64,000 nucleotides of DNA from Virgisporangium aurantiacum (GTDB taxonomy: Bacteria; Actinomycetota; Actinomycetes; Mycobacteriales; Micromonosporaceae): positions 1 through 64,000 of the forward strand of contig NZ_BOPG01000023.1 in assembly GCF_016863635.1 (NCBI RefSeq). Reading direction: 5' to 3'. Shown in pieces: positions 1-7,302 of this stretch; position 1 is the stretch's first letter; every line of letters starts with the position of its first letter. The translations under genes and the position numbers were made by a program. A model generated the notes under the pieces. That model did not search any database. It was given only the letters and a program-made list of their open reading frames with translations, and was not told the DNA's origin.

Positions 1-90
1 CCGTTGCCTCGCCCGCCGCCGTTGCCTCGCCCGCCGCCGTTGCCTCGCCCGCCGCCGTTGCCTCGCCCGCCGCCGTTGCCTCGCCCGCCG
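1..90. repeat. Tandem 18-bp repeat inside the rpiB-like reading frame
   Basis: Five perfect copies of an 18-bp unit (CCGTTGCCTCGCCCGCCG on the plus strand) run from the window edge to position 90. Because 18 is a multiple of three the array keeps the minus-strand frame open and encodes AAGEAT hexapeptides. More copies may lie outside the window. Confidence 0.9.
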
Positions 91-214
91 CAGCCGCCGT
101 GCTCGCCTCCGCCGCCGGCGGGAGCGGCACCACCTCGTCGCCGCGGCGGGCCAGCAGGTCCAGGACGGCGCGGGTGGTGTCGTTCTCGTCGTCGGCGGCG
201 AAGGCGATTCGCAT
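1..214 (-). CDS. RpiB/LacA/LacB-family sugar-phosphate isomerase, N-terminal part (cut by window edge)
   Basis: The first 71 codons of a minus-strand gene are visible. The opening MRIAFAADDENDTTRAVLD and the following ARRGDEVV match the first strand, helix and second strand of the ribose-5-phosphate isomerase B / LacAB fold, an enzyme family that interconverts ribose- and ribulose-5-phosphate or related sugar phosphates in the cytoplasm. Where RpiB normally continues with its active-site Cys/His segments, this reading frame enters a low-complexity Ala-Ala-Gly-Glu-Ala-Thr hexapeptide repeat that runs out of the window. The catalytic half is therefore not seen. The start codon overlaps the stop of ung by one base (TAATG), so the two are translationally coupled. 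The family call rests on about 35 residues; the repeat insertion is odd for an enzyme of this size. Confidence 0.6.
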   Translation of the reverse strand, partial: MRIAFAADDENDTTRAVLDLLARRGDEVVPLPPAAEASTAAAAGEATAAGEATAAGEATAAGEATAAGEAT

Positions 215-888
215 TACGACCAGTTCACCTGCCCGCGACCGGCGTCGGCAAGGGCCTTGGCGATGCCGCTGAACGGGCGGCTGCCGAGGAAGCCCTTCGG
301 GTTCATCGGGCTGGGGTGCCCGGCCTCCAGCACGACGTGCTTGGGGTTGGTGACCAGCACCTTCTTCTTGCGGGCGTAGCTGCCCCACAGCACGAAGACG
401 ACCGGGTACGGCAGGTCGTCGAGCGCCTTGATGGCCGCGTCGGTGAAGTGCTCCCAACCCTGGTTCGCGTGGGAGCCGGGCTTGCCGGCGCGCACGGTGA
501 GCACCGCGTTGAGCATCAGGACGCCCTGGCTGGCCCAGCCCGTGAGGTCGCCGTTCTTCGGCGGCGTGACCCCGAGGTCGTCGTGCAGTTCCTTGTAGAT
601 GTTGCGCAGCGACGGCGGCACCGACACGCCGGGCCGCACGCTGAAACTGAGCCCGTGTGCCTGGCCCTGCTTGTGGTACGGATCCTGCCCGAGGATGAGA
701 ACCCGGGTCGACTCCAGCGGGCACAGCCGGAACGCGGTGAACAGGTCTTCCAACGGCGGGAACACGGTTTCGTTCTCGTACTCCGCGGAGACGAACGCCG
801 TGAGCGACGCGACCGTGGCCGGGTCGAGGTGCGGCTCCATTCGCTCCCGCCAGCCGGCGGGCAGAAGGCCGAGCAGATCCAGGGTCAT
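214..888 (-). CDS. ung: Uracil-DNA glycosylase (family 1)
   Basis: 224-residue family-1 uracil-DNA glycosylase, which removes uracil from DNA to start base-excision repair. The water-activating motif GQDPYH is at residues 67-72 (catalytic Asp69), followed by the uracil-binding AHGLSFSV segment at 77-84, the VLMLN segment with the uracil-contacting Asn near 127, and the DNA-intercalating loop HPSPMNPKGF at 191-200. The loop carries HPSPMN instead of the common HPSPLS, within family variation. Length is typical. The gene starts at 888 and is followed directly by the rpiB-like gene with a one-base overlap, so they form a two-gene unit. The 51 bp between it and the upstream HicB/DinB gene contain no clear terminator, so read-through from the longer upstream operon is possible. 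Confidence 0.96.
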   Translation of the reverse strand: MTLDLLGLLPAGWRERMEPHLDPATVASLTAFVSAEYENETVFPPLEDLFTAFRLCPLESTRVLILGQDPYHKQGQAHGLSFSVRPGVSVPPSLRNIYKELHDDLGVTPPKNGDLTGWASQGVLMLNAVLTVRAGKPGSHANQGWEHFTDAAIKALDDLPYPVVFVLWGSYARKKKVLVTNPKHVVLEAGHPSPMNPKGFLGSRPFSGIAKALADAGRGQVNWS

Positions 889-939
889 GCACGCAATGTA
901 GCCAAGGGGTACGACACTTTCCGCCCCGGGGATACCGGC

Positions 940-1575
940 CTAGGAACGACGGTCCTGCATCTCCCACGCGTGGTCGAGCGCGTGCCAGGCGATGCGGCGC
1001 GCCGTGTACGCGACCGGCCATCCGTTCGGCACCGGCGGCGTCCCGTCCGACGGCGCACCGAGCACTGCGATGAGGTCGGCCCGCATCGCCTTGATCGCGG
1101 CCTTGTCGTCGAGCGCCGGCGGCTTGTGCTTCACGCCGATCTTGCGGCCGTACGCAGCTTCGGACTCGACGACGTGCGTGAGCATCTTGTCGCGATCCCG
1201 CCCGCCGCCGCGCGGTCCCTTACGCAGTTCCTCCGGCGACCGGGCGGCGACCCTGGTCAGCGTGTCCCAGCACGCTTCCACCAGCGCGGCGGTGCGCTTC
1301 GCGGCGGCGGCCGGCACCGGCTCGGAATCCGCGGTGGCGAAGGCCGCCGGCGCGCCGAAGTCGGTGGTGGCGTTGCCGGGCAACGACTCCACCACGTCGA
1401 AGGTGGCGTCGACGGTCAACCCGGCCTTCTTCGCCACCGGCGCGTAGCGGGTGGCGTACTCGGCGAGGGCCTCCAACGCCTCCTCGGCGGTGCGGCCGGA
1501 CCGGCCCCAGCCGGGCCAGTCGAGCGCCATCGCGAACGTGCGTTTCGCTCCGATTTCGAGGTACACCTGGGTCAT
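940..1575 (-). CDS. HicB-like plus DinB-like two-domain protein
   Basis: 211-residue cytoplasmic protein of unknown function. Residues 1 to about 60 (LEIGAKRTFAMALDWPGWGR, then a TAEEALEALAEYA helix) look like the degraded dsRNA-binding-type fold of HicB antitoxins. Residues about 90-211 end in ARRIAWHALDHAWEMQDR, the histidine-bearing helix typical of the DinB / mycothiol-dependent isomerase four-helix bundle, which often binds a divalent metal. A fusion of these two domains recurs in actinobacteria without a known reaction. Its ATG overlaps the stop of the TAXI lipoprotein gene as ATGA, so it is the last gene of the response regulator-kinase-TAXI unit. No partner HicA toxin is nearby, so a toxin-antitoxin role is unlikely. 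Domain assignment is by motif recognition only. Confidence 0.7.
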   Translation of the reverse strand: MTQVYLEIGAKRTFAMALDWPGWGRSGRTAEEALEALAEYATRYAPVAKKAGLTVDATFDVVESLPGNATTDFGAPAAFATADSEPVPAAAAKRTAALVEACWDTLTRVAARSPEELRKGPRGGGRDRDKMLTHVVESEAAYGRKIGVKHKPPALDDKAAIKAMRADLIAVLGAPSDGTPPVPNGWPVAYTARRIAWHALDHAWEMQDRRS

Positions 1576-2537
1576 GCAAGCAGTTTGGCCTCCCGGTAGT
1601 AACGGGTGACGCCCGGGTGCAGGTCGATCGGGTACGTCGTGAGGCCGGAGCGCTCGTCGAGCCGTTTCGCCTCGGAGTGGACGCGCCGCAGCGCCCCGCG
1701 CGCGTCGTACAGCAGCCGCACGAACCCGTAGGCCACCTCGTCGGCGACGGCGCGACGCACCACGAGGATCGTGCGCACCCCGAGCGTCACCACCTCGGGC
1801 GCGGTGCCGTACGTGTTGGCCGGAACCGACCGGGTCACGAAGTACTCCCCCGCCCGCTCGGCCAGCGTGGTCGTCTCGTCCTCGACCGGCAGCAGCTGGA
1901 TCAGCACCCGCGCGTCGAGCCCCGTCACCAGATCGTCGGGCAACGCGCCGATCGTGAAGAAGGCGTCGATCGAACGCTTCTCGAGCAGGTCGGCGGCAAC
2001 CGACGCCTCGTGGTGGTGATCCGCGGTGACCGGGCGCAGGTCGGTGGTGAACTTGGTGGCTTTGAGCAGGCGGTCGGCGAGGATGTCGACGGCGGAGTTC
2101 GACGGCCCCGTCGACACCTTCCGGCCGGCCAGGTCGTCGAGCCTGTTGATGCCCTCGCCCTTGCGCACCACGATGTGCAGGTAGTCGTCGTAGAGGCTGG
2201 CCAGGGCCGCGATCGGTCGGGCGACGCCGAACGGCCGGTCGCCCTGCTGGGCGGCGGCCGCCACGTCGACGGTGGTGAACGCGAGGTCGGCGGCGCCGTC
2301 CATCAGGCTGCGGACGTTGTCGACCGATCCGTCTGTCGGCAGCAGTTCGGCCGGGATCTTCCAGCGTTTCCGGGCGGCGTCGACGAGCACGCCACCCAGC
2401 CGGGAGTACGCGGTGTCGGGCGGCCCGCCGGCGATCACCAGCCGCCGGACCGGTGCCGGATCGTCGTCGTCACACCCGGCGGTCGCGACACCGGCGGGCA
2501 CGGCCAGCAGGGCGGCGAGCGCCGACCGGCGTCTCAT
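1572..2537 (-). CDS. TAXI-family TRAP-type solute-binding lipoprotein
   Basis: 321-residue extracytoplasmic binding protein. The first 22 residues form a lipoprotein signal with lipobox ATAGC, predicting cleavage and acylation at Cys22. The mature part opens with RLVIAGGPPDTAYSRLGGVL and contains LMDGAADLAFTTVDVAAAA and LDDLAGRKVSTGPSNSAV, the hallmarks of TAXI-type TRAP substrate-binding proteins, which usually bind organic acids such as glutamate or 2-oxoglutarate. No TRAP membrane subunits are present in the window. The start overlaps the histidine-kinase stop (ATGA) and the stop overlaps the next start (ATGA), so it is translated together with a two-component system. This context suggests it serves as a periplasmic ligand sensor for the kinase rather than as a transporter subunit; that role is inference. 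Confidence 0.88.
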   Translation of the reverse strand: MRRRSALAALLAVPAGVATAGCDDDDPAPVRRLVIAGGPPDTAYSRLGGVLVDAARKRWKIPAELLPTDGSVDNVRSLMDGAADLAFTTVDVAAAAQQGDRPFGVARPIAALASLYDDYLHIVVRKGEGINRLDDLAGRKVSTGPSNSAVDILADRLLKATKFTTDLRPVTADHHHEASVAADLLEKRSIDAFFTIGALPDDLVTGLDARVLIQLLPVEDETTTLAERAGEYFVTRSVPANTYGTAPEVVTLGVRTILVVRRAVADEVAYGFVRLLYDARGALRRVHSEAKRLDERSGLTTYPIDLHPGVTRYYREAKLLA

Positions 2538-3991
2538 CCCGGCACGTCCGGCCAGACCGGTGGACCCGGCCGCCCGGGCGCGGCGACGGCGGGCGGACCG
2601 CGCAGCGCCCCTCTCGCCGGTTCGGCCGCGGGCAGGGTGATCTTCGCGTGGACGCCGTGCGGCTGAGCCGTCATCAGATCGAGCCGGCCACCGGACGCGG
2701 TGATGAGCGAGTCGGCGATCGTGACACCCAGCCCGCTACCGTCGATGTTCTGGTGGGTGGTCCGGCGCCAGAACGGTTCCCGCGCGCGGGCCAGATCCTC
2801 GGGCGGCATGCCGGGCCCGTTGTCGACGACGTGCACCGCCACCCGACCGTCCACATCGGACTCCACCGCGACGATGACCTCCGCGCCGTCTCCCGCGAAT
2901 TTGATCGCGTTGCTCAGCAACGCGTCGAGCGACTGGTCGAGCGCCTCGGCGGCGGCCCGGGCCGGTGCGCTCGACGGTCCGACGCGTTGCAACCGCACAC
3001 CGAACTGCGCGGCGAGCGACCGCCACACGCCGACCCGTTCGTCGGCGATCACCGCGGCGTCGACGTCTTCGACGGCGTCGTCCATCACCTCGGCCCTCGC
3101 GTAGGCGAGCAACGCGTCGCAGACACGGCCCATGCGCTCGATCTCCTCGGCCATCAGCTCGTAGTCGTCGATTCCGTGCGGGCGCAGGGCCGGCCGGATG
3201 TTGTCGACGCACAACCGCACGGTCGCCAGCGGCGTGCGCAACTGGTGGCTGGCGTAGGAGACGAAGCTGCGCTGGCGTTCGACGAGCGTGGCGATGCGGT
3301 CGGCCATGCGGTTGAACGACTCGGCGAGCCGGCGAAGTTCCGGCGGCCCCGAATCGACCCGCACCCGGTCACCGAACCGGCCGTCGCCGAGGGCGTGCAC
3401 CGCGCCGGCGAGGTTCTCGACCGGGCGCAGCATCCACCGGGTCAACGGCCCGGCGGCGGCGATCGCGACCAGCAGGCACGCGATGCTGACGATCGCGAGC
3501 ACCGCGATCTGCGCGCCGCTGCTGCTCCGCAGGCCGAGCGACGGTGACACGGTGACGATCGCACCGCTGACCTGGCCGCCGCTGCTGATCGGCGCCACCA
3601 CCACGATGTCGTCGGTGTTCCACGGCCACACGGTCTCCTGGGGCAGGCGGTACCGGCCGGCGAGCGCCGTGTCGATCTTGTCGCGGGTCTCCCGCGCGGA
3701 CAGGTCGAGGCCGTCGCGGGTCTCGTACAACGTCTTCCCGTCGCGGCCGATGACCGCGACCGCGATGCCGTACAACTGATAGTGCTGGTCGAGTATCTGG
3801 TGCAGCGCCTCGGCCCGGTCGGTGCGCAGGGCCGGTTCGGCGAGCGACGCGAAGTACGCCGTGTCGTTGAAGCGGTCGATGTACACGATCTGCGCCTGTG
3901 CGGCGGCGAACGAGGCGGCCAACGGCACGCACAGGCCGACCAGCACCGACGCCGTGAGCCCGACGTAGACGATCCGCAGCCGCCGCAGCAT
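2534..3991 (-). CDS. Membrane sensor histidine kinase
   Basis: 485-residue sensor kinase. A transmembrane segment lies at about 8-30, an extracytoplasmic sensor region at 31-160, a second membrane segment at 161-181 and a HAMP linker at 182-235. The H-box SYASHQLRTPLATVRL carries the phospho-accepting His249; the N-box LDALLSNAIKFAG, the G1 box VDNGPGMP and the G2 box GSGLGVTIA complete the HATPase domain. The last 30 residues are a proline- and alanine-rich tail beyond the catalytic domain. The ATG directly abuts the TAG stop of the upstream response regulator, and the 3' end overlaps the TAXI lipoprotein start, giving an unbroken regulator-kinase-binding protein order. The ligand is unknown; the following TAXI lipoprotein is the best candidate for ligand capture. 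Confidence 0.95.
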   Translation of the reverse strand: MLRRLRIVYVGLTASVLVGLCVPLAASFAAAQAQIVYIDRFNDTAYFASLAEPALRTDRAEALHQILDQHYQLYGIAVAVIGRDGKTLYETRDGLDLSARETRDKIDTALAGRYRLPQETVWPWNTDDIVVVAPISSGGQVSGAIVTVSPSLGLRSSSGAQIAVLAIVSIACLLVAIAAAGPLTRWMLRPVENLAGAVHALGDGRFGDRVRVDSGPPELRRLAESFNRMADRIATLVERQRSFVSYASHQLRTPLATVRLCVDNIRPALRPHGIDDYELMAEEIERMGRVCDALLAYARAEVMDDAVEDVDAAVIADERVGVWRSLAAQFGVRLQRVGPSSAPARAAAEALDQSLDALLSNAIKFAGDGAEVIVAVESDVDGRVAVHVVDNGPGMPPEDLARAREPFWRRTTHQNIDGSGLGVTIADSLITASGGRLDLMTAQPHGVHAKITLPAAEPARGALRGPPAVAAPGRPGPPVWPDVPG

Positions 3992-4666
3992 CTATGCCTC
4001 CGTGCGGGCGCCCACGTGCACCGGCACCAGGCGGTACCCGACGCCGCGGACCGTCTCGATGTGCACGCCGTCGCCTAGCTTGGACCGCAGGGTGGTCATG
4101 TGCACGTCGAGGGTCCGCGACACGCCCCGCCAGGACGTGTGCCAGACCTCCTGCATGAGCCGTTCCCTCCGCACCGCCACCTCGGGCTGCGCGGCGAGCA
4201 TCGCCAGCACCTGGAACTCCTTTCGCGCCAACGTCACCAGTTCGCCGTCGACGTACGCGCGGTACTGATCGAGGTCGATCCGCAGCCGGCCGACCACGTG
4301 CACGCCGCCCGGACGCGGCCGCGCCCGCCGGAGCACCGCCTCGATGCGCGCCTGCAACTCGGGGAACCCGAACGGCTTGACCACGTAGTCGTCGGCGCCG
4401 CACCGCAGCCCGGAGACCCGTTCGTGCTCCTCGCCACGGGCCGTGAGCACGATGATGCCGACGTCGCTGCGCTCCCGCAGCTGGCGGCAGACCTCGGTGC
4501 CGTCGGCATCGGGCAGGCCGAGATCGAGCAGCACGAGATCGGCCTCGGCCGCGGCGAGCGCGGCCTGCGCGGTGGGCGCATGGTCGACCGCGTACCCGGC
4601 CCGGAGGAGCGCCGCGCCGAGGGCGCGGGCGAACCGGTGATCGTCCTCGACGAGGAGTATCCGCAT
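3992..4666 (-). CDS. OmpR/PhoB-family response regulator
   Basis: 225-residue two-component response regulator, partner of the kinase that follows without a gap. The receiver domain starts MRILLVEDD, with phosphorylatable Asp48 in LVLLDLGLPDADG, the switch Thr in IIVLTARG and the conserved Lys in VVKPFGFPEL. The C-terminal OmpR winged helix (about 130-225) includes LARKEFQVLAMLAAQPEVAV, SRTLDVHMTTLRSKLG and the final hairpin ETVRGVGYRLVP. In-frame ATGs also exist at 4675 and 4693; none has a convincing ribosome site, and the 4666 start was chosen because the domain begins exactly there. It is transcribed away from the ESX-linked gene starting at 4815, leaving a 148-bp divergent promoter region in which I see no clear operator. 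Confidence 0.93.
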   Translation of the reverse strand: MRILLVEDDHRFARALGAALLRAGYAVDHAPTAQAALAAAEADLVLLDLGLPDADGTEVCRQLRERSDVGIIVLTARGEEHERVSGLRCGADDYVVKPFGFPELQARIEAVLRRARPRPGGVHVVGRLRIDLDQYRAYVDGELVTLARKEFQVLAMLAAQPEVAVRRERLMQEVWHTSWRGVSRTLDVHMTTLRSKLGDGVHIETVRGVGYRLVPVHVGARTEA

Positions 4667-4805
4667 GGGAACCATGGTGGTACAACGCGTCATGCCGGGC
4701 GACCCTGAGCGGCCCCACGGCGTCCTAAATTCATGTCAATACTTCGGCGCGCGCCCCGGTGCACCCCGCGCCGCCCGCCCTACCGTAAGGCTTCCACCAG
4801 CAAGT

Positions 4806-4811
4806 GGAGGG
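4806..4811 (+). promoter_or_regulatory. Ribosome binding site that fixes a TTG start
   Basis: GGAGGG lies four bases before the TTG at 4815 and is the only good Shine-Dalgarno match near the 5' end of the following gene. It supports the short form over an in-frame ATG at 4665, which would overlap the response-regulator start region. Confidence 0.6.
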
Positions 4812-4814
4812 CAG

Positions 4815-5918
4815 TTGGCGTTCCGGGACGAACTCGCCGCGGCCGTCGCCGAGATCACGGCCGCGGCCCATGACCGGCTTGTCTCCGACCGCGGCGGCTC
4901 CGTGCCGTTCGAGGTCGAAAGAGAATTTCGGACGGACGTGAGCGCACTCTTCGCCCGCTGGTCCCCGTACGGCGACGGCGACGCGGACCTCGTGCAGGGT
5001 CTCGTCGACGCCGTGGCTGCCCTGGCCCGCGACCACATCGAAACTGCTCGATCGGATGTGGGACGGGTCTCGGCCGTGGTCGAGCAGTGGCACGGGTCGG
5101 CCGCGGCGGCGTTCCGCCGGTCGTTCATCGGCAGTTACGAGTTGGCGGTCGCCGGCCAGTTGATCGCCCTGCGCGATCTCGGCCGGATCCTGGCCGCCTA
5201 CGGTGCGGTGATGGCCGCCGCCCAGCGGACCCTGCTCGCCATCGGCCAGGCCACCGTCGCCGCCCTCGGCGACGCTGTGGGCGGGTTCGAGTTCACCGTG
5301 CCCGGTTCCGCCGCGGACCCGTTGAGTGGGGCCGCTCTCCTCTTCGATCCGGTCTCTTTGGGCGGCCCCGCGACGCCGGGTCGGGTCGACGGCGACGCCC
5401 TCCACGACGTCCTCGCGTCGATGGACGGGGCGGTCACCCGGCTCGACGAGCACGTCGACGCCGAGGAGGACCTGATCCGCGCCGTGCTCGACACCGCACA
5501 GGCGCGGCTCGACGCGAACCTGCCGTACCTGCTGCCCGCCGACAGCGGCGTCGGCGACGACCTCGACGAGTTCGAGAGCCGGCCGGGCAGCCACGTGGTC
5601 GTGGAGATCGCCGCGCTGTACCACGCCGGCAACGTCGACCTGACCAGCGCCGCCGGTCACTACGAGCAGGCCTGGCGCGGCCTCGATCTCGGCGCGGTGA
5701 CCGAACCGGCGGCGTTCGGGCCGTGGTTCGCCCGCACCCTGTTCGACTACCGGACGCTCCGCCAGACGTTCTCCAGCCAGGTGCTGCTGGCCACCCGCGA
5801 CGAACTCATGCGCCACGGCGACGACCTGTGCGGTGCGGCGTTGCTGTACGCCGAGGCCGACGGCATCGACGCGCGCCAGATCCTCCAGGTCCTGGACACG
5901 CCGGGGAGTCCCTGGTGA
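4815..5918 (+). CDS. WXG100/LXG-related helical protein at the edge of the ESX locus
   Basis: 367-residue protein from a TTG start. No family name is certain. It is rich in alanine and predicted helical. Around residue 90 it has VVEQWHGSAAAAFRRSF, a W-x-G turn between two helices as in WXG100/PPE-type ESX substrates, followed by a long helical hairpin (VAGQLIALRDLGRILAAYGA). The C-terminal half contains LDEHVDAEEDLIRAVLDTAQ and a tyrosine/phenylalanine-rich region. There is no signal peptide, consistent with either type VII export or a cytoplasmic chaperone role. It converges on the WXG100 pair and sits between the two-component operon and the ESX genes. I infer it is an ESX substrate or accessory protein; an unrelated helical protein remains possible. 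Confidence 0.55.
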   Translation: MAFRDELAAAVAEITAAAHDRLVSDRGGSVPFEVEREFRTDVSALFARWSPYGDGDADLVQGLVDAVAALARDHIETARSDVGRVSAVVEQWHGSAAAAFRRSFIGSYELAVAGQLIALRDLGRILAAYGAVMAAAQRTLLAIGQATVAALGDAVGGFEFTVPGSAADPLSGAALLFDPVSLGGPATPGRVDGDALHDVLASMDGAVTRLDEHVDAEEDLIRAVLDTAQARLDANLPYLLPADSGVGDDLDEFESRPGSHVVVEIAALYHAGNVDLTSAAGHYEQAWRGLDLGAVTEPAAFGPWFARTLFDYRTLRQTFSSQVLLATRDELMRHGDDLCGAALLYAEADGIDARQILQVLDTPGSPW

Positions 5919-5923
5919 TCATG

Positions 5924-5964
5924 CCCGGCTTTCCTGGCCCGGCTTTCCTGTCCCGGCTTCCTGT
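5924..5964. repeat. Three short tandem copies between convergent genes
   Basis: CCCGGCTTTCCTGG, CCCGGCTTTCCTGT and CCCGGCTTCCTGT follow one another immediately after the stop codon of the WXG-related gene. The last copy has lost one T. No function is evident. Confidence 0.7.
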
Positions 5965-5980
5965 CACCGGCGATGCGACC

Positions 5981-6010
5981 GGCCCGGCCTCCGTGCGGGG
6001 TGGCCGGGCC
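5981..6010. terminator. Bidirectional hairpin terminator between convergent genes
   Basis: GGCCCGGCC (5981-5989) and GGCCGGGCC (6002-6010) form a perfect 9-bp GC stem with a 12-nt loop, and partial pairing continues outward (GCGAC with GTCGTCGC). It lies between the plus-strand WXG-related gene and the minus-strand WXG100 gene, so it can end transcription from both sides. Confidence 0.65.
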
Positions 6011-6030
6011 TGTCGTCGCTTTCCCTGTTT

Positions 6031-6336
6031 CTAGCCCCGCCGGAACCTCTGCTCGTTGATGATTTCGGCGTTGTAGTACGTGTGCGCCGCCGAGTCGACC
6101 CGGACGGCCAGGTCGGCGAGGATCAGGTTCAGCTGCTCCGCCGCCGAGTCCCATTCCGCCTGGCGCAGCTGGTACTCCGCCTGCGCACCGCCGGACCACG
6201 CCTCCACCGCACCGCCCGGTTGAGCGATGGCGGCGACCGTGCTGCGCAGGCCGGCCAGTTCCGTGTTCATGAAGTTCCCCGCCGAGGTGATCCGCTCGGA
6301 GGCGTTCTGCAGCGCGGCGAAGTTGACTTTGATCAT
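6031..6336 (-). CDS. WXG100-family ESX secretion protein (second of pair)
   Basis: 101-residue WXG100 protein, the typical size for a substrate of the ESX/type VII secretion system, exported as a helical-hairpin heterodimer with its neighbour. The opening MIKVNFAALQNASERI helix leads to the turn EAWSGGAQAEY (W-S-G, about residues 45-48), followed by a long second helix (LRQAEWDSAAEQLNLILADLAVRVD). Toward the end, HTYYNAEIINEQ provides a Y-x3-E-type signal (YYNAE) after the second helix, the export motif of ESX substrates. The ATG overlaps the stop of the preceding WXG100 gene as TGATG, so both partners are made in equal amounts. Confidence 0.9.
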   Translation of the reverse strand: MIKVNFAALQNASERITSAGNFMNTELAGLRSTVAAIAQPGGAVEAWSGGAQAEYQLRQAEWDSAAEQLNLILADLAVRVDSAAHTYYNAEIINEQRFRRG

Positions 6337-6689
6337 CAGTTGCCTCCGGCGGGATTGAGGGCGGCCGCGGTTTCGAGTGCCTCCACGGACGCACCGGCGT
6401 TACGCATCTCCGACTGGAGTTCCTCGTCGGTGATGGTGTAGTCGGTGCCGGCCGAACCCAACGCCTCGGAGATCACGCGCAGCGCGAGGTTGAGCCTGCC
6501 GAGTTGTTCGTCGAGGTTGGTGCGCACCGTGTCGAACGCTGTGCCGCCCTGCCCCACCCACAGTTCGCGTAGGGGCTCGAGCTCGTTGCGCAACGCCGTG
6601 AACTCGGCGGTCAGCGTATCTGCCGCCGTTGAACAGTCAGTTGAGATCCGATTCAGATCACCGGACTCAGCGCTGAAGCCTTGCGCCAT
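6336..6689 (-). CDS. WXG100-family ESX secretion protein (first of pair)
   Basis: 117-residue protein starting MAQGFSAESGDLNRI. A GGAGGTG ribosome site ten bases upstream supports this ATG over an ATG at 6743. Helix one is followed by the turn ELWVGQGGTAFDTVR (W-V-G, about 49-51) and a second helix ending at ALGSAGTDYTITDEELQSE. TDYTITDEE may carry the tyrosine-type export signal (Y-x3-D/E). The C-terminal tail is slightly longer than in canonical EsxA/B. It is first in a two-gene unit with the WXG100 gene that overlaps it by one base. The genes are transcribed away from the EspC-like/PPE-like/mycP set, so both arms of the ESX locus share the control region between 6690 and 6906. Confidence 0.88.
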   Translation of the reverse strand: MAQGFSAESGDLNRISTDCSTAADTLTAEFTALRNELEPLRELWVGQGGTAFDTVRTNLDEQLGRLNLALRVISEALGSAGTDYTITDEELQSEMRNAGASVEALETAAALNPAGGN

Positions 6690-6906
6690 CGCCGATGCAC
6701 CTCCGTCTCCACGCTCGCGGTCGTCGACTCTGGTCCTGCCCACGATCGGTGCGCGGGGCGATGGCCGCCAGGTTTCGCGCCGCCTTTTAGGCGAGGCTTT
6801 ACATGCCGGGCCGCGGATCCTAATTCACTGCAAAGTCAGCGGACGCGGGCATCGGTGCGGACCTATGGTGGGGCAGCCGATCCTGTGCAGTCCCTGCGGA
6901 GGCGAG
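6690..6906. other. Divergent control region of the ESX substrate genes
   Basis: This 217-bp stretch separates the minus-strand WXG100 pair from the plus-strand EspC-like gene. It holds the GGAGGTG ribosome site for the pair, the GGAGGCGAG site at 6897-6905 for the plus gene, and an AT-richer core around 6820-6840 (CCTAATTCACTGCAAAGTC). I see no long palindrome and no convincing -10/-35 pair on either strand. Confidence 0.5.
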
Positions 6907-7278
6907 ATGAGCGAGTCCCCGATGCCGCCGATCACTGTCGACATTACGAGCCTGGCCGGTGTGGGCGAACGGTTGCTCAGGGAGGCCGGCGGAATGAGGA
7001 TCAAGGCGTCCGGAGTGCTGTTCCCCATGAACGACAACCGGACGAACTTCGCCGGTGGCGGCATGGCCGAAGGCGCCACCTTCCAGGTCGTGCACGACGG
7101 GGCACACGAAGGTCTCGTCCAGTTCCTCAACGACGTCGTCAATGGCCTCGAGACCCTCGGCAACGCGGCTAAGGAGATCTCCGCGGCGTACGGGGAGGCC
7201 GACAGTCTCGCGGCGGTCACCGTCGAGGACGTCGAGACCCGCCTTCCGTCCGATTCCACCGGCCCGCAGCCCGCCTGA
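6907..7278 (+). CDS. EspC-like ESX substrate
   Basis: 123-residue protein with no signal peptide. GGAGG sits just before the ATG at 6907. The pattern of an N-terminal helix (VGERLLREAGGMRIKASGVL), a loop with FAGGGMAEGATF and then a long helix (GLVQFLNDVVNGLETLGNAA) ending in SAAYGEADSLAAV resembles the EspC/DUF2580 type of ESX substrate; AAYGEAD could be the Y-x3-D export signal. It is followed after 24 bp by the proline-rich PPE-like gene with its own GGAGGC site, and the pair precedes mycP. I infer it is the small partner co-secreted with the PPE-like protein. The family match is by layout rather than strong residue identity. Confidence 0.6.
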   Translation: MSESPMPPITVDITSLAGVGERLLREAGGMRIKASGVLFPMNDNRTNFAGGGMAEGATFQVVHDGAHEGLVQFLNDVVNGLETLGNAAKEISAAYGEADSLAAVTVEDVETRLPSDSTGPQPA

Positions 7279-7302
7279 CCCTCATCACCCGCGGAGGCTC
7301 CG

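Noticed and set aside
1..90. CRISPR-like array of short repeats
   Set aside because: The copies are contiguous without spacers and in frame with a coding region; it is a microsatellite-type coding repeat.
4..1599. Long plus-strand open frame rich in Arg, Pro and Gly
   Set aside because: It lies antisense to rpiB-like, ung and the HicB/DinB gene, all of which have clear family motifs; its composition is the usual GC-rich shadow.
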